Assembly (NCBI RefSeq): GCF_900182835.1
Contig: NZ_FXUB01000002.1
Span: 62,001 to 126,000 of the forward strand
From: Desulfurobacterium pacificum
GTDB lineage: Bacteria; Aquificota; Aquificia; Desulfurobacteriales; Desulfurobacteriaceae
Length of the DNA stretch: 64,000 bases
Direction of reading: 5' to 3'
Within the stretch, counting starts at the first letter, position 1, and each line of letters starts with the position of its first letter. Of this stretch, positions 17,293 through 27,886 are shown piece by piece. The position numbers and the translations under genes are program-made. A model generated the notes under the pieces. The model was not told the DNA's origin. It worked only from the letters and a program-made list of their open reading frames with translations, and made no database searches.

Positions 17293-18004
17293 AGTTCACC
17301 TTCACCCTTACTTCCGATATACCTTTCATACTTTTAGGAAAAGGAGGAAAAGGCTCAGAATCGTAAATAGCCGTTATTGCTGAACGATTAAACGGTACAC
17401 TGGAAGAAAGTTTTTCAACGTTTATCTCCTCCACCTTTCCATTACTCGCTATGGTAAGGTAAATGGTTACTATTTCCTTGCTCTTTTCTTCTGTGTACGG
17501 CGGCTGCCAATTTGAGAGAATTTTATCTCTAACTCTTAACAGGTAAGGAACAACCCTACTCATTTTAACGGCTGGAACTTTTTCTTTCCCGTTTTTTTTG
17601 GCGTTGTTTGAAAAGACAAGAGAAAGTTTCCCGTTACCTTGCTCCTTTCTAACTTCAACAAACCTGTTGCTTAGAACTATTCCTCTGTCAGAAAAACGGT
17701 TGTTGTCGTTTCCCTTATTCTGGTTAGAAGAGACCTTGGCGTTAAACTTTGTAGCCTTTTTTGAACTTTTACCGTCAGGAACGAAACTTTTATCGGAAGG
17801 AGAAGACTCTTCCTTACTTCCTTTAACTGCCCTTTCACCTATCAGATTTGCATCAACTGCAGTATCAAAAGTTAAAGGTACTGTTTCCACCAACTTGTAA
17901 GTCTTTGAAAAAATTACTCCTGAAAAAACGGGAATGGAAAAGATAACTGCGTGAATAAACACCGAAGCTAACGAGGAGAAAAAGGTAACCTTTCTATCTT
18001 CCAT
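17279..18004 (-). CDS. TonB-like energy-transducer protein
   Basis: One N-terminal transmembrane helix (SLASVFIHAVIFSIPVFSGVIF) is followed by a long, low-complexity Ser/Lys/Asn-rich periplasmic linker and a C-terminal TonB-type domain (ILSNWQPPY through VTIYLTIASNGKVEEINV to FPPFPKSM). This layout fits TonB or TolA/TonB-like proteins that link inner-membrane motors to the outer membrane. No ExbB or ExbD is nearby. The start is uncertain: ATG at 18004 or GTG at 18019, neither with a clear ribosome site. It lies 25 bases after tRNA-Gly and may be co-transcribed with it. Confidence 0.8.
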   Translation of the reverse strand: MEDRKVTFFSSLASVFIHAVIFSIPVFSGVIFSKTYKLVETVPLTFDTAVDANLIGERAVKGSKEESSPSDKSFVPDGKSSKKATKFNAKVSSNQNKGNDNNRFSDRGIVLSNRFVEVRKEQGNGKLSLVFSNNAKKNGKEKVPAVKMSRVVPYLLRVRDKILSNWQPPYTEEKSKEIVTIYLTIASNGKVEEINVEKLSSSVPFNRSAITAIYDSEPFPPFPKSMKGISEVRVKVNFENR

Positions 18005-18029
18005 ATAGATTTTATCCACAAGGATTTAA

Positions 18030-18105
18030 TGGAGCGGGCGACGGGACTTGAACCCGCGACCCTCAGCTTGGGAAGCTGATGCTCTACCAGCTGAGCTACG
18101 CCCGC
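18030..18105 (-). tRNA. tRNA-Gly (anticodon CCC), CCA encoded
   Basis: Read on the minus strand, acceptor GCGGGCG pairs with CGCCCGC, followed by discriminator T and an encoded CCA. The anticodon arm is TCAGC / TTCCCAA / GCTGA, giving anticodon CCC for GGG codons. The D arm (GCTCAGCTGGTAGAGC) and T arm (GCGGGTTCAAGTCCCGT) are canonical, and U73 is usual for glycine. It lies between the permease and TonB-like genes. Confidence 0.97.
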
Positions 18106-18119
18106 CCTTCCACGAAAGA

Positions 18120-18148
18120 AAGATATAAAATCAACCTTTTGGGGTCAA
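18120..18148 (-). promoter_or_regulatory. Candidate promoter of tRNA-Gly inside the permease 3' end
   Basis: On the minus strand TTGACC (18148-18143) and TATCTT (18125-18120) are 17 bases apart. The predicted start point is about eight bases before the tRNA. The -35 box lies in the last codons of the permease gene. Confidence 0.55.
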
Positions 18149-19432
18149 GAGTCTTATTTCCCGCCTTTTACCGTAGTAAAACTTTTCAAGAAGATAGGAA
18201 ACCAAAAACACTAAAACGGTGACGATAAACGTAAGTTTGTTCGTTCTTAGCTGAAAGAGAATAATCTGGAAAGCTACAAAAGTTATAACTATCAAGTTAA
18301 AGAATATTATCCCCTTCCTGCCGCCTATCCTATCGGCAAGCCTAAGGTGGGATACTATAACACCTATATAGATAACGGTGGTTATTATGCTTATGATAGA
18401 AGCAACTGAAGTGACGTTAAACAGGAGCGTAAATAAAAGCGCAAGAGTGCAGGTAAGGTAAAGTCCAAAGTGTTCTCCCATCCACTCTCTTCTCCTCTGC
18501 ATTTCAGGATGAGGAATGTAACCTTTTTTCATAAGAGCATAGGCTGCGTTTGCACCGCTGTAGAGCGTGGCGTTAAGGGCAGAAGTAATACTTGCAAGGG
18601 CACCTATGGAAAGTAGAAAGTAACCGAAATTACCTAAAACAGGTTGCGCAGCAACGGCAAGGGCGTTTTCTCTGTATTTCACCAATTCTTCAGCTGGCAG
18701 AGAACCTAAAGCAGCCAATGAAACTGCAACGTAAACAGCCATAACGATGAAAATACTTATATAGATAGCTCTTGGGACGTTGAGTTGGGGATTTTCTATA
18801 TTTTCGCTATCGTTGGTTACAATGCCAAATCCCATGTAGGATAGGAAGAAAACAACCGATGCAGTCAGTATCCCTTTTATAAACTGCGGAGACGTATTAA
18901 ACTTGAGATATTCGGGATGGAACGCATAAAAAGCAGCAGCTACAAAGGTTAAAAGCACCAAGAGTTTAAAGAGAACTATCCAAAACTCTAATCTACCAAT
19001 AAGTCTGCTACCTCCAGAATAGTTAAGCGCTCCGAATAGAGCAATTATCAAAACTTCAACAACGGGATGAAAACTGTTGTTAAGGTGAACAAGGGGAATA
19101 AAATAACCTGAAAAACTTATAGCGAACAGAGAGATTGAAACAACAAAACTCATCCACATCAAAATACTTAACGCACCGACAATGGGGCTATCCCCAAATC
19201 CCTTCTCTATAAAAGCAATCGGTCCTGCGTTTGAAACGAAATTTTTTCCAAAGTAGGCGTAGGAATAGGCTACCATTAAAGCGTAAATACCGCTTAAGAA
19301 AAACGCAAAAGGAAGTCCGGTTCCTGCTATTTTTACGCCGTAGCCAAATATGGAGAATATACTGGCACCTATCATCGTTCCTACAGCCATAGCTATAGCC
19401 TGCAATAGCGTAAGTTTACCTTCCTTTTTCAT
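18131..19432 (-). CDS. APC-family amino-acid permease
   Basis: A 433-residue protein with about twelve hydrophobic helices. The N-terminal motif AVGTMIGASIFSIFG is the helix-1 substrate-binding signature of the amino acid-polyamine-organocation family, and EFWIVLFKLLVLL in helix 5 and SENIENPQLNVPRAI fit too. It should be a proton- or substrate-driven uptake system or an exchanger for an amino acid; the substrate cannot be told. It ends 25 bases before tRNA-Gly with no terminator between, and its 3' end holds that tRNA's likely -35 box. Confidence 0.9.
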   Translation of the reverse strand: MKKEGKLTLLQAIAMAVGTMIGASIFSIFGYGVKIAGTGLPFAFFLSGIYALMVAYSYAYFGKNFVSNAGPIAFIEKGFGDSPIVGALSILMWMSFVVSISLFAISFSGYFIPLVHLNNSFHPVVEVLIIALFGALNYSGGSRLIGRLEFWIVLFKLLVLLTFVAAAFYAFHPEYLKFNTSPQFIKGILTASVVFFLSYMGFGIVTNDSENIENPQLNVPRAIYISIFIVMAVYVAVSLAALGSLPAEELVKYRENALAVAAQPVLGNFGYFLLSIGALASITSALNATLYSGANAAYALMKKGYIPHPEMQRRREWMGEHFGLYLTCTLALLFTLLFNVTSVASIISIITTVIYIGVIVSHLRLADRIGGRKGIIFFNLIVITFVAFQIILFQLRTNKLTFIVTVLVFLVSYLLEKFYYGKRREIRLLTPKG

Positions 19433-19492
19433 AGCAAACCTCTTTCCTTTGGTAAAATCAATTGTAGCAGGAACTACTTGAGAGGAAATAAA

Positions 19493-19834
19493 ATGAAGAA
19501 ATTAGCCATATACACCCTTTTTATTTTTCTATTCCTACCAACTTTCGCTCTAACAAACAAAACTTTCGCTGAAGATAAACCTGTAGAAGCTTGGATAACA
19601 AAAGAGAAAATAGGAAACAGAGAAGTTGAAGTTATAAAAATCAGAACTGAATCGGGAAAAATAATAGAAGTAGCTCCAGGTTTAACCAGAGAGGAAATCC
19701 CTAAACCTGTAAATAAACTTCCAGAAGGAACTTCTAAGAAACTACTTTATCTGTCAGGTGGACTTGTCGTAGGACTGGGAATTGGCGTTTTATTGATGAA
19801 ATATTTAATGAAAAAGGAAAAGGCTCGCAGCTAA
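19493..19834 (+). CDS. Small membrane-anchored protein of unknown function
   Basis: 113 residues from the ATG at 19493, which has AGAGG upstream. The N-terminus is a signal peptide (hydrophobic stretch residues 4-18, likely cut near TFA-ED). A short periplasmic part contains TESGKIIEVAPGLTREEIPKP, and a C-terminal transmembrane helix with Gly-rich face (GGLVVGLGIGVLLMKYLM) is followed by a basic tail. It would thus sit in the inner membrane with its middle outside. No family recognised. Its last codons are part of the terminator stem shared with atpC. Confidence 0.75.
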   Translation: MKKLAIYTLFIFLFLPTFALTNKTFAEDKPVEAWITKEKIGNREVEVIKIRTESGKIIEVAPGLTREEIPKPVNKLPEGTSKKLLYLSGGLVVGLGIGVLLMKYLMKKEKARS

Positions 19835-19850
19835 CGCTAACGAGCCTTCT
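19820..19850. terminator. Shared bidirectional terminator whose loop holds both stop codons
   Basis: AAGGCTCG (19820-19827) pairs with CGAGCCTT (19841-19848); CTTTAT follows on the plus strand, CCTTTTTC on the minus strand. The plus gene stops at 19832-19834 and atpC at 19839-19837, both inside the 13-base loop. The two stem arms therefore encode the C-termini of both proteins. Confidence 0.85.
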
Positions 19851-20262
19851 TTATGAGAGTTTCCCTCATTTTAATTTCTCTTTCTATTTTAGCCTTAGCT
19901 TCCTCTTCCTCCTCAGTAAGAGAAGCAAGCTCTTCTTTCAATTTTCCTATCTCCGCTTCAACTGCAGCAGTATCAACTTCTCCGGGTTCGTAAATTTCCT
20001 GAACACCTATCCTTACAACATCTGGTTCTACCTGAACGAATCCGTTGAACACCAACTTCGTTATCTCCTCTCCTTCAGCACTTCTACATTTAACGTAACC
20101 AGCACCAACGGAGTAGAACTCAGGCTGGTGACCTGGTAGGATGCCCAAGTCACCGTCGTCAGTTTCAACGTAAACTTCTTTTGCATCTATCTCGTAATGC
20201 TTCCCCGTAGCGGAAGCGAGGAGCAACTTCATCTCTGCTGGAATTCCCTTTGTAGCAGCCAT
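19837..20262 (-). CDS. atpC: ATP synthase F1 epsilon subunit
   Basis: Central-stalk subunit that links the rotor to F1 and can inhibit ATP hydrolysis. N-terminal beta-sandwich motif ETDDGDLGILPGHQPEF and a C-terminal helical pair rich in Glu/Lys are visible; length 141 is normal. GGGAGAG precedes the start. It is the last gene of the cluster, 12 bases after atpD, and ends in the shared terminator. Confidence 0.95.
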   Translation of the reverse strand: MAATKGIPAEMKLLLASATGKHYEIDAKEVYVETDDGDLGILPGHQPEFYSVGAGYVKCRSAEGEEITKLVFNGFVQVEPDVVRIGVQEIYEPGEVDTAAVEAEIGKLKEELASLTEEEEEAKAKIEREIKMRETLIKKAR

Positions 20263-20274
20263 CTATGCTCTCCC

Positions 20275-22592
<2,318 letters not shown>

Positions 22593-22607
22593 TTTCTACC
22601 TCTCCAA

Positions 22608-24116
22608 TTACGCAGTAAACGTAGCCTTAAACTCCTTAATGGCTGCGTGAAGTTTCTCTGTTAGCTCATCATCAAGTTTCTTTTTCTCCAAAATCTCTTT
22701 CAGGATTTCAGGATGCTTTGCGTCCATAAATGCGTAGAGTTCTCTTTCAAACTTCGTAACAGCTTCAACAGGTATATCGTCAAGGTATCCGTTAATAGCC
22801 GCAAAGAAAGCAACTATCTGCTTTTCAACCGGAATTGGTTGATAAGGTGGTTGCTTGAGAAGCTCCATTAACCTTCTACCACGTTCAAGCTGCGCTCTTG
22901 TGGCTGGGTCAAGGTCAGAAGCAAACTGCGCAAAAGCTTCAAGTTCTCTATATCTTGCAAGTTCAAGACGAAGCTTACCTGCAACTTGCTTCATTGCTTT
23001 AATCTGAGCTGCACCACCAACCCTTGAAACGGAAAGACCTACGTTAATAGCAGGTCTTTGACCTTTATAGAAGAGGTCAGTTTCAAGGAAAATCTGACCA
23101 TCAGTAATAGAGATAACGTTCGTAGGAATGTAAGCAGAAATATCTCCAGCTTTAGTTTCAATGATTGGGAGAGCCGTAAGAGAACCAGCACCGAGTTCAT
23201 CTTTAAGCTTAGCAGCCCTTTCAAGAAGTCTTGAGTGGAGATAGAAAACGTCTCCAGGATAAGCCTCTCTACCAGGTGGACGCCTCAAGAGGAGGGACAT
23301 CTCTCTATAAGCTACAGCTTGCTTTGAAAGGTCGTCGTAGATAATGAGAGCAGCTCTTCCTGTATCTCTGAAATATTCTGCAACTGTCACAGCAGAGTAA
23401 GGTGCAAGATATTGGAGTGCAGCGGGTTCAGAAGCTGTAGCAGAAATTACAATCGTGTAATCCATAGCACCATGTTCTTTAAGAAGCTGAATGGTCTGAG
23501 CTACAGTTGAACGTTTCTGACCAATTGCACAGTAAATACAGATAACGCCTTCTCTTTTCTGGTTAAGAATTGTGTCTATAGCGATAGTTGTTTTACCAGT
23601 TTGTCTATCACCGATAATAAGCTCTCTCTGCCCTCTACCGATAGGTATAAGAGCGTCAATAGCTTTAATTCCTGTTTGAAGAGGTTCATGAACAGGCTTT
23701 CTTGTAACAATACCAGGAGCAATACGTTCAACTGCACGTCTTTCTACGTAATCAATATCCCCTTTACCGTCAATCGGTCTTCCAAGAGGGTCAAGAACTC
23801 TTCCAATAAGACCATCACCAACAGGCATGTCAAGAATTCTTCCCGTTCTCTTTGCCTTTCCACCTTCTACGATTCCCTTTCCTTCACCCAAGAGAACGAC
23901 ACCTACGTTGTCCTCTTCAAGGTTGAAAGCAACACCTTCTGTTCCATCCTCAAACTCTACAACTTCACCGTACTCAACGTTTTCAAGACCATAAACTCTC
24001 GCAACACCATCACCAACTTTGATAACAATTCCTGTCTCATCAAGCTTTACGGAAGCTTCAAACTCTTCAATCTGTTTTCTTATTAGTTCGGAAATTTCCT
24101 CTGCCCTTACTTGCAT
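22608..24116 (-). CDS. atpA: ATP synthase F1 alpha subunit
   Basis: Non-catalytic nucleotide-binding subunit. The P-loop [13 protein letters not shown] is at about residues 168-180, and the signatures [11 protein letters not shown] (as [11 protein letters not shown]) and [11 protein letters not shown] are present; the N-terminal segment [11 protein letters not shown] is the delta contact. The length, 502 residues, is normal. It lies 27 bases downstream of atpH. Confidence 0.98.
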   Translation of the reverse strand: MQVRAEEISELIRKQIEEFEASVKLDETGIVIKVGDGVARVYGLENVEYGEVVEFEDGTEGVAFNLEEDNVGVVLLGEGKGIVEGGKAKRTGRILDMPVGDGLIGRVLDPLGRPIDGKGDIDYVERRAVERIAPGIVTRKPVHEPLQTGIKAIDALIPIGRGQRELIIGDRQTGKTTIAIDTILNQKREGVICIYCAIGQKRSTVAQTIQLLKEHGAMDYTIVISATASEPAALQYLAPYSAVTVAEYFRDTGRAALIIYDDLSKQAVAYREMSLLLRRPPGREAYPGDVFYLHSRLLERAAKLKDELGAGSLTALPIIETKAGDISAYIPTNVISITDGQIFLETDLFYKGQRPAINVGLSVSRVGGAAQIKAMKQVAGKLRLELARYRELEAFAQFASDLDPATRAQLERGRRLMELLKQPPYQPIPVEKQIVAFFAAINGYLDDIPVEAVTKFERELYAFMDAKHPEILKEILEKKKLDDELTEKLHAAIKEFKATFTA

Positions 24117-24143
24117 CCCTTCACCTCGCTAACTGTTTTTATG

Positions 24144-24677
24144 TTAATCGGCAATAACTTTCTTTAAGTTTTCAAGCTGAGTTTTTATAGAAGCATCTAT
24201 GATTTTATCTGCAACCTTTACTATGAAGCCGCCTATCAGGGAGGGATCAAGGCTTACCGATATCTCAGCTTTCTTCCCGAAGAGTTCCTCTATTTTAGCT
24301 TTTATCTTTTCCAGAGTATCATCATCAAGTTCAGTAGCGCTCGTTATTTCAGCCTTTACAATACCCAACCTTGCATCTACCAAAGATTCAAGCTCTGAAA
24401 CAAACTCTCTCAAAATTCCCAATCTATTCTTTTCAGCCATAAGAAGAAGCACTCTTTTAAGCTCTTCTGTAATCTCCACTTTTGAAAGAATCTGTTCTAT
24501 AAGAGCCTTCTTCTTCTCTACAGCTACAACAGGACTTTTAAAGTAACGAATAGCCCTGTCGTCAATAAGCTGATTTATCGTTTTAGCTTCTTCAAGCACC
24601 TTTTCAAGCTTCTCCTCTGGTAAAACATCAACCAACGCTTTAGCGTACCTTCTTGCTACTCTAACTTCCAGTCTCAA
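24144..24677 (-). CDS. atpH: ATP synthase F1 delta subunit
   Basis: Joins the peripheral stalk to the top of F1. VARRYAKALVDVLPEE at the N-terminus and the C-terminal DPSLIGGFIVKVADKIIDASIKTQLENL are the family signatures. At 177 residues it is normal. It starts 11 bases after the b subunit gene. Confidence 0.96.
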   Translation of the reverse strand: MRLEVRVARRYAKALVDVLPEEKLEKVLEEAKTINQLIDDRAIRYFKSPVVAVEKKKALIEQILSKVEITEELKRVLLLMAEKNRLGILREFVSELESLVDARLGIVKAEITSATELDDDTLEKIKAKIEELFGKKAEISVSLDPSLIGGFIVKVADKIIDASIKTQLENLKKVIAD

Positions 24678-24688
24678 CTTGATCCCTC

Positions 24689-25162
24689 CTAAAGCTTTTG
24701 AAGGCTTGTTTCAATAAGCTTTTTGTTTGCTTCAGGCGTTATTGAACCCTTTAACTTCTCCTCTGCAAGTTCCACAGCCTTCTGAGCTGCAAATTTCTTG
24801 AGTTCCTCTTTAGCCTTAAATACCTCTTTTTCTATCTCCTCATCTGCCATAGCTATTATTCTTTCCGCTGTACTCTTTGCTTCGGCTATTATCTGTTCTT
24901 TCTCTTTTTGAGCAAGTTCTTTTGAGTAGGCAAGAATTTTCTCAGCTTCAGCTTTTGCTTCTTCAGACTTTCTTTCCGCCTGTTTAAGAAGCTTTAACGC
25001 TTCTTCTTTTTCTTGCTTAGCCTTCTCAAACTTACTAACTACCGCGTTAATTCCATCAGAAATAAAACGAGAAACCGGTTTTCTTAAAAGCCAGTAAAGT
25101 ATGGCTATTAAGATTACAGTGTTCACTAATTTCCAGAACAGAAGGTTTCCGCCGTGTTCCAT
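24689..25162 (-). CDS. atpF: ATP synthase F0 b subunit
   Basis: Peripheral stalk. One N-terminal membrane helix (LLFWKLVNTVILIAILYWLL) with the family turn RKPVSRFI is followed by a long Glu/Lys/Ala coiled coil. At 157 residues the length is typical. It is the second of two b-type genes in tandem, so the stalk is likely a b-b' heterodimer, as in cyanobacteria and Aquifex relatives. AGGAGG-like sequence precedes the ATG. Confidence 0.93.
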   Translation of the reverse strand: MEHGGNLLFWKLVNTVILIAILYWLLRKPVSRFISDGINAVVSKFEKAKQEKEEALKLLKQAERKSEEAKAEAEKILAYSKELAQKEKEQIIAEAKSTAERIIAMADEEIEKEVFKAKEELKKFAAQKAVELAEEKLKGSITPEANKKLIETSLQKL

Positions 25163-25175
25163 CCTTCCTCCTCTA

Positions 25176-25616
25176 TTAAGCTGCCTTTCCTAATATCTTT
25201 CTCACTATTTCTTCAGCAATTTGCTCAGCTTCTTTCTCTAACTTAGCTTTCTCTACCTCAAACGCAGACCAAATCTCCTGCTTGGCACTCTCTATCTTAG
25301 CAGCAGCTTCTTGGTGAGCCTCTGAAAGAATTCTGTCTCTTTCCTTCTTAGCTTCTCTAACCGCTTCATCTATTATCTCTTTCGCTTTGGCTCTTGCTTC
25401 TGCAAGAAGTTTCTCTACTTCTTCCAGTAAGCTCTGAGCCTTCGCCTTTAAGGATTCAATTTCTGAGTAATGTACTTCCAATTCTTTTTCTCTTTCTTCC
25501 ATGAGGCGTAATAACGGCTGGAAAAGGAATTTGTTGATTAAGAACATAAAAACGAGGAAGTTAATAGCTTGTACGGAGAGCCATAACCAGCTGATGCTGA
25601 CTATACTTTCTTTCAT
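25176..25616 (-). CDS. ATP synthase F0 b' subunit
   Basis: Second b-type stalk subunit, 146 residues from the ATG at 25616. One membrane helix (WLWLSVQAINFLVFMFLINKFLF) is followed by QPLLRLMEEREKELE and a long coiled coil. The start codon overlaps the mnmA stop (ATGA) and has AGGAG upstream; a longer frame opening at 25685 would run through the end of mnmA and is unlikely. It leads the ATPase genes proper. Confidence 0.92.
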   Translation of the reverse strand: MKESIVSISWLWLSVQAINFLVFMFLINKFLFQPLLRLMEEREKELEVHYSEIESLKAKAQSLLEEVEKLLAEARAKAKEIIDEAVREAKKERDRILSEAHQEAAAKIESAKQEIWSAFEVEKAKLEKEAEQIAEEIVRKILGKAA

Positions 25617-26659
25617 CTCCCTACTCCTTGAGGTTCTATTATTTCTCCTCCTCCCATGAGGAGATTGTTGTAATAAAAGGCACACACCTGTCCTGGTGCT
25701 GGAGCTTCAACTTTCGGGCGTAATTTTACACAATAAATACCATTTTTTAAATACTCTATTTTTCCGATATTGACAGGTTTCGCCCTGTACCTTATTTGAA
25801 CAGAAATTTCCTCTTGATTCGGGACTAAATCCGGAAGAAGATGCCACTCCACATCTTTCACGAATACTTCCTCTTTGTAGAGCATCTCTTTTTTTCCCAC
25901 AACAATCTTACGTTGATAAGGCAAAACCTTTATAACGTAAAGCGGATACTTGTAAGGAATGTTCAAACCCTTGCGTTGTCCAACCGTATAGGAATACGGA
26001 TATTCATAACTTCCTAAAACCTCACCACTTTGAAGAACAAACTTTCCAGGAAGCGGAGGAATAAAACGTTTCAAAAACTCCCTATAATCACTTTTTATAA
26101 AACAAACATCTTGACTCTCTTTTTCCTCCCACTCATAACCTAAGTCTTTAATTAACTGAGAAACTTCTTCCTTTTTAAAATCACCGAGAGGTAAAAGCAA
26201 ATACTTTAAATCTTCTGATCGAACCATAGAAAGGAAATAAGATTGCTCCTTTTTTCTATCTTTTCCCCTCTTTATCAACTTTCTATTCCACTGAGAAAAA
26301 TACTCTATTTTTGCGTAGTGACCTGTGGCAATATAAGAAGCCTTTACTTCCTTTCTTATTAATTCCAAATACTTTATCTTTATTTCCCTATTGCATAGAA
26401 CACAGGGGTTAGGAGTTAACCCTTTTTTGTAATAGTCGATAAACCTTTCTATTACTACTTCTCTAAACTCTTTAGAAAGGTCTAAAACAGTTAAGGAAAG
26501 GTTTAAAAGAGAAGCCTTTTTTCTAACTTTATCTACATCAGCATCAGGAAAAAGTTTGAAATATACAGGAAGGACATTAAAACCCTGCTCTTTTAATATG
26601 AGAGAGGCGAAAAAACTATCTATTCCACCGCTGAAGCCTACTATTACTTTTTCTTTCAT
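25613..26659 (-). CDS. mnmA: tRNA 2-thiouridylase MnmA
   Basis: ATP-dependent enzyme that thiolates uridine 34 of tRNA-Lys, -Glu and -Gln. The PP-loop is FSGGIDS (residues 9-15; the usual V is I), the sulfur-handling cysteines are C86 in TPNPCVLCN and C186 in ESQDVCFI, and the segment YSYTVGQRKGLNI is typical. At 348 residues it is normal. There is no clear ribosome-binding site before the ATG. It heads the ATPase operon with an ATGA overlap, and lies 28 bases behind a strong intrinsic terminator in its own leader. Confidence 0.95.
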   Translation of the reverse strand: MKEKVIVGFSGGIDSFFASLILKEQGFNVLPVYFKLFPDADVDKVRKKASLLNLSLTVLDLSKEFREVVIERFIDYYKKGLTPNPCVLCNREIKIKYLELIRKEVKASYIATGHYAKIEYFSQWNRKLIKRGKDRKKEQSYFLSMVRSEDLKYLLLPLGDFKKEEVSQLIKDLGYEWEEKESQDVCFIKSDYREFLKRFIPPLPGKFVLQSGEVLGSYEYPYSYTVGQRKGLNIPYKYPLYVIKVLPYQRKIVVGKKEMLYKEEVFVKDVEWHLLPDLVPNQEEISVQIRYRAKPVNIGKIEYLKNGIYCVKLRPKVEAPAPGQVCAFYYNNLLMGGGEIIEPQGVGR

Positions 26660-26679
26660 GGTACGGATATTTTATCAAC

Positions 26680-26712
26680 AAAAAAAGAAGGGCGCCCGTT
26701 GCAGGCGCCCTT
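26680..26712 (-). terminator. Leader terminator (attenuator) upstream of mnmA
   Basis: A nine-base-pair GC-rich stem, AAGGGCGCC (26688-26696) with GGCGCCCTT (26704-26712), has a seven-base loop. On the minus strand it is followed by CTTTTTTT, a textbook intrinsic terminator facing mnmA. No minus-strand gene lies upstream, so it either attenuates the mnmA-atp transcript or ends a short leader RNA. Confidence 0.75.
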
Positions 26713-26721
26713 TACATCTAT

Positions 26722-26746
26722 GGGGAGGAGGGAGGGGGATAGGGGG
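26722..26746 (+). other. G-quadruplex-capable G-run
   Basis: Four G runs of three or more (GGGG, GGG, GGGGG, GGGGG) are separated by loops of one to four bases. It lies on the plus strand, the template strand for the mnmA-atp transcript, between the predicted start point and the leader terminator. The core GGGGGAT resembles the dispersed GGGGATTTT motif. Confidence 0.6.
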
Positions 26747-26758
26747 TGTCTGCTATTA

Positions 26759-26786
26759 ATAATAGTTATCAATTTCAATTTGTCAA
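26759..26786 (-). promoter_or_regulatory. Promoter for the mnmA-atp operon
   Basis: On the minus strand a consensus TTGACA (26786-26781) and TATTAT (26764-26759) are 16 bases apart. Transcription would start near 26752 and pass through the C-rich leader and terminator before mnmA. Confidence 0.65.
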
Positions 26787-26842
26787 CTTCCCGATGCCGT
26801 TTAGTTTGAATTTTAATCAAGAGAAAGAAATTTATCCTGCAA

Positions 26843-26871
26843 TTGTTTCTTAATTTAAGTTATAGGATAAT
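26843..26871 (+). promoter_or_regulatory. Candidate promoter for the yhaM-purMN operon
   Basis: TTGTTT (26843-26848) and GATAAT (26866-26871) are 17 bases apart and end 33 bases before the GTG start at 26905. It is divergent from the mnmA promoter, about 60 bases away. Confidence 0.5.
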
Positions 26872-26904
26872 TCATAAAACAAATCCTCCGTACAGAGGTT
26901 AAAA

Positions 26905-27885
26905 GTGGACCTATTCGTAAGAGATATATATCCTCTTCCGCCTGGAGCACCATTTGAAGGTTACTTTGTAGTTGAACACGTTGAAATAAGAAAGCATAGA
27001 ACGGGAGAACCATTCTTAAGGTTAATCCTCTCCGACAAGACGGGAACTTTTACAGCCCTATGGTGGAAACCTCCTAAAGATGCTGACCTTACCATATTTA
27101 AAAAGGGAGACGTTGTATTCGTTTCAGGACACGTAGAATATTTTCAAGGTAATCTGCAACCTAAACTCAACGTTATAAGGCATGCAGAAAGAGAAGAATT
27201 TGACCCCGAAAAGTTTATAACGAAAACACGTTTCCCCATAGATGAGCAATTCTTAAAGTTACTTGAATTCGTTGAATCTGTTCAAAATCCCCCCCTCCGC
27301 ACCCTCTTAGAATCGTTCTTCTACGACGATAACTTTGTTGAAAAGTTCAATAAAGCCCCAGCAGGAAAAACAATTCACCACGCATCAATAGGCGGACTGT
27401 TAGAACACACATTGGGAGTTGCAGAAATTTGCGAGACAATAGCTAAACGCTTTAAGTCAATAGATAGAGACCTTTTACTTACAGCAGCCCTCCTTCACGA
27501 TATTGGAAAAGTAGAGGAATATGCGGTGGACATCGCTATAACGAGAACAGACAAAGGAATTTTATTAGGTCACCTTTATATAGGTTGTGAAATGATAGCC
27601 ACGAAGATAAGGGAAATCCCCAACTTTCCTGAAGAATTGAAAACGAAGCTTATTCACTGCATCCTGTCCCACCACGGAGAATACGAGCACGGTTCACCCA
27701 AAAAACCGAAAACGCTTGAAGCTGTTGCGCTTGCCTACGCAGATGCCCTTGATTCAAGGGTTAAAGGTTTTGAAGAACACATAGAAAGGGAATTAGGAGA
27801 TAAAAAAGGCTGGACGAGGAGACATTTTGCTTTTGAAGTTCCAATATTTTTTGATGGAGAATTCAAATACGAAGAAGAGGAGTAA
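26905..27885 (+). CDS. YhaM-type 3'-5' exoribonuclease (OB fold + HD domain)
   Basis: An N-terminal OB-like nucleic-acid-binding domain (residues 1-95, LSDKTGTFTALWWKP) is followed by an HD metal-dependent hydrolase domain with H-H-A-S-I-G-G-L-L-E-H and LLTAALLHDIGKVEEY, where the His-Asp pair binds metal. This matches YhaM/CBF1 exonucleases that trim RNA and DNA 3' ends. At 326 residues it is normal. The start is GTG with AGAGG upstream. A copy of AAAATCCCC lies in the linker (27284), encoding QNPP. Confidence 0.88.
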   Translation: MDLFVRDIYPLPPGAPFEGYFVVEHVEIRKHRTGEPFLRLILSDKTGTFTALWWKPPKDADLTIFKKGDVVFVSGHVEYFQGNLQPKLNVIRHAEREEFDPEKFITKTRFPIDEQFLKLLEFVESVQNPPLRTLLESFFYDDNFVEKFNKAPAGKTIHHASIGGLLEHTLGVAEICETIAKRFKSIDRDLLLTAALLHDIGKVEEYAVDIAITRTDKGILLGHLYIGCEMIATKIREIPNFPEELKTKLIHCILSHHGEYEHGSPKKPKTLEAVALAYADALDSRVKGFEEHIERELGDKKGWTRRHFAFEVPIFFDGEFKYEEEE

Positions 27886-27886
27886 G

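Larger units (their letters stand above)
26660..26752 (-). ncRNA. Putative mnmA-atp leader RNA
   Basis: From the predicted start near 26752 the RNA would be C-rich for about 30 bases (C runs opposite 26722-26746), then form the terminator hairpin, then continue 28 bases to the mnmA start. A start-stop pair ATG-TAA lies in the middle. No known riboswitch or T-box layout is recognised, so whether it senses anything is unknown. Confidence 0.4.

Noticed and set aside
25617-25685. Longer start for the ATPase b' gene
   Set aside because: It would read through the end of mnmA and give an Arg/Ser-rich extension; the ATG at 25616 has the ATGA overlap and an AGGAG site.
26735-26735. ATG-TAA minimal frame in the mnmA leader as a leader peptide
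   Set aside because: It would encode only Met, and no ribosome-binding site precedes it; it may be chance.
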